Below are positions 62,188 to 64,000 of a stretch of DNA of 64,000 nucleotides, piece by piece (positions within the stretch are counted from its first letter, which is position 1; the number at the start of each line of letters is the position of its first letter). A program made the position numbers and the translations under genes. A model generated the notes under the pieces. That model did no database searches and was not told the DNA's origin. It was given only the letters and a program-made list of their open reading frames with translations. Origin of the DNA: Paragyromitra xinjiangensis (lineage: Eukaryota > Ascomycota > Pezizomycetes > Pezizales > Discinaceae); NCBI GenBank assembly GCA_038503065.1, contig JBCAMK010000004.1, positions 1,935,001-1,999,000 on the forward strand, written 5' to 3'.

Positions 62188-63403
62188 ATGGCATTCGCAG
62201 ACTACGACAAGATTCTCCTGTTTGGTGACTCGATTACAGAGCAGGCATATGAACAAACTAGGTAGTTATATATATTCCAAGCCTTTGCCTTAAAATGATC
62301 GTACGATACATGTACTAAAGAGTGTGACCCTACGCTCCAGAGGGTTTGGCTTTGCTGCAGCACTGGCAGATGGTGAACACCCACCCACCGGCAGCCTTTG
62401 AATTGAAATCACCAGAAACTAACATTTTTTAAGCATACAAGCGCAGGCTAGAAGTTGTTGGTAGAGGCTTTAGGTTTGTTGGTTATTAATGATTACTATT
62501 GGGAATCCTAACACGTTGACACAGCGGATACAACACTCTTCACGGCCTAGATGTTCTTCCGAGAGTCGTCCCCCCACCAGGCTCATCGCGCATTGTACTT
62601 ACTGTGAATATTCTCCTTGGTTTCTTCGGCTGATGATCAGGACTTGCTAGACATTTTTCTAATTTTTTCCTTGGTATAGACCGTTTTTCTAGGCACCAAT
62701 GATGCTGTCCTATCCGATCGGCCGCAGTATGTCCCTCTGGATCAGTATTCTAACAACCTGCGTAGAATAATCAACCATTCAGCGTTGAAAGCCCATGATA
62801 CCAGATTTATCCTCATTACTCCTGCTCCACTCTGTGAGTATGATACGCAAGCAAGGGATGCTGCCATGGGAAAGCACTATATACAGCGGCTAGTTGCCAA
62901 TACAAAGCTATATGTAGATGCGACTTTGGAGGTTGGGAAGGACCTTGGTGTCCCAACCGTGAACCTCTGGGAGGCTTTTATGGAGTATGTTGGAGGATGG
63001 GAAGAAGGCAAGCCTTTTCCGGGGTCAAAAGAGATTCCGAAAAACGAGAAATTTGCAGACCTGTTTCGAGACGGTAAGTCGGCTTTTTATATGCGAATTC
63101 GTATTATCCAGTAAATTGTCGACAATAAAAGTTCCAGCAGTATTTTATCTGAAAAGTCAAAAGCTAAGAGATATGTATAGGCCTTCACTTCATGCCAAAG
63201 GGGTATGTGTAATTTAAACCCTAATTTCCCTTTGGCCCACAGAAACGTTCTTCTAACTGGTAGTAAATTTTCACCATCCCAGGTACGAGATTATGTACAG
63301 ACTCGTGAGAAAGGCCATAAAAGAAAATTATCCAGACCTGGATCCGGAGGCCCTGGAGTATATATTCCCTCAGTGGGAAGTCGCTCCAAAGGCCGAACCT
63401 TAA
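62188..63403 (+). CDS. IAH1: GDSL-type isoamyl acetate hydrolase (Iah1-like)
   Basis: SGNH/GDSL esterase hydrolysing short acetate esters. Exons 62188-62261, 62341-62372, 62434-62473, 62525-62603, 62680-63073, 63181-63202 and 63283-63403, 253 residues. Block I is ILLFGDSITEQAYEQT (catalytic Ser of GDS). Then RGFGFAAALADAYKRRLEVV, GRGFSGYNTLHGLDVLP (block II Gly), TVFLGTNDAVL (block III Asn), and DGLHFMPKGYEIMYRLV, where the catalytic Asp/His pair (DGLHF) is rebuilt across two introns. Exons as short as 22 and 32 nt are needed. An LTTV duplication at the 62603/62680 junction is a little unusual. Confidence 0.93.
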
Positions 63404-64000
63404 TACACAGACGAAGAACAACTTGTTACCGATTTTGAGCATGTATGACTGTTCTCTAAATAGAGTATTTAAACCCTTTAATCGAGGAGCCATACAAGTG
63501 TAGGTACCTGAGTATCAGTGGCATGGGTACCTAGGCGCGCACATGTAGGTACATATATCTTGAGTAAAAAGAAACTTGGAAACTGCAATTTTTAGGCGTC
63601 AGCTTTCTCTCAAAGATCAGATGGTGGGGTATGCAAGGCGCGTAAGGCGCACATATCTCGTGGTTGAAGGGGGTGGGGGGTGTGCTGATACACCAGCTCC
63701 CTGGCCTTGAGCCGTGCTCTTACGCCAACCAAATCCCCACGTCCGGTTGTACATACCTCATACCTTTGCTGCTTGCCCTGTAAAGCTGTCCCAGGAAAAC
63801 AAAGAAGGCTTCCAAAACAATCCCCAGACGCAGTGTCGACAGCTTACCGATTGTCTTGAATTTACCGTATCATATTTAACGCTTTTGACCCTCGTTGCTG
63901 TGGTATCCGTGATCATCCTGCAGCATCCCTCTCAACCGTGAACTTCACTAAATCCCCACCTCTGAGGCAACTTTCGCCGAGAGGCTTCAGCTAGCTTCCA
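63404..64000. other. Window end, no supported gene
   Basis: A plus-strand frame at 63714-63941 ends in a hydrophobic stretch (FTVSYLTLLTLVAVVSVIIL), but it has no family signal and its first residues look random. A G-rich run occurs at 63668-63680. Left unassigned. Confidence 0.35.

Noticed and set aside
63714..63941. Frame ending in a hydrophobic segment at the window edge
   Set aside because: One hydrophobic run alone is not evidence of a gene; no family match and no context.

Overview
This window looks like nuclear DNA of a filamentous ascomycete (Pezizomycotina; an early-diverging class such as Pezizomycetes is a guess). The support is short GT-AG introns (46-116 nt where resolved), frequent CTAAC/CTGAC-like branch sites, fungal versions of ILV3, ECM14, HAT1 and GT34 mannosyltransferase, and about one gene per 2.5 kb. 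I support 25 protein-coding genes, one decayed F-box/ankyrin pseudogene and one orphan coding-looking exon. I found no rRNA, tRNA, CRISPR array or intact transposon. Most gene models were joined by hand: exon lengths sum to multiples of three and the joined proteins match their families across the splice sites. Exceptions are the 5' ends of the epoxide hydrolase, pinin and MED22 genes and the middle of the CLC gene.

Layout. 1.3-18.2 kb: FHIP-type dynein/endosome adaptor (+), mitochondrial dihydroxy-acid dehydratase ILV3 (-), kinesin-14 (-), NOSIP-like RING/U-box protein (+), NC2-alpha/Bur6 (+), Golgi GT34 mannosyltransferase (-). 20-31.7 kb: haspin kinase (-), equilibrative nucleoside transporter (+), the F-box/ankyrin pseudogene, a ZIP9/Atx2 metal transporter (-), HAT1 (+), UTP16/BUD21 (-). 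32-37.3 kb: a small metabolic neighbourhood of saccharopine-dehydrogenase-like oxidoreductase (+), D-amino-acid oxidase (-) and epoxide hydrolase (-). 38-45 kb: pinin-domain protein (-), RDS3/PHF5A (+), Sec7 Arf-GEF (-). 48-64 kb: ECM14 (+), DHFR (-), MED22 (-), an ISG12/IFI6-family membrane protein (+), CWC15 (-), RRP45 (+), CLC chloride transporter (-), IAH1 esterase (+).

Most content is housekeeping. RNA processing is well represented: RDS3 and pinin share a short divergent promoter, as do CWC15 and RRP45, and UTP16 is also present. The unusual points are a fungal ISG12/IFI6 gene whose acidic tail continues in frame past two TAA codons; an ankyrin pseudogene with two in-frame stops; very small coding exons (9, 10 and 13 nt) in FHIP, D-amino-acid oxidase and CLC; two multiple-of-three introns hidden inside the open frame of the kinesin; a Gcn4/CpcA-type site next to ILV3; and an unidentified exon at 56.1-56.3 kb. 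I see no clear previously undescribed multi-gene system; the ISG12 gene is the best candidate for something unusual.
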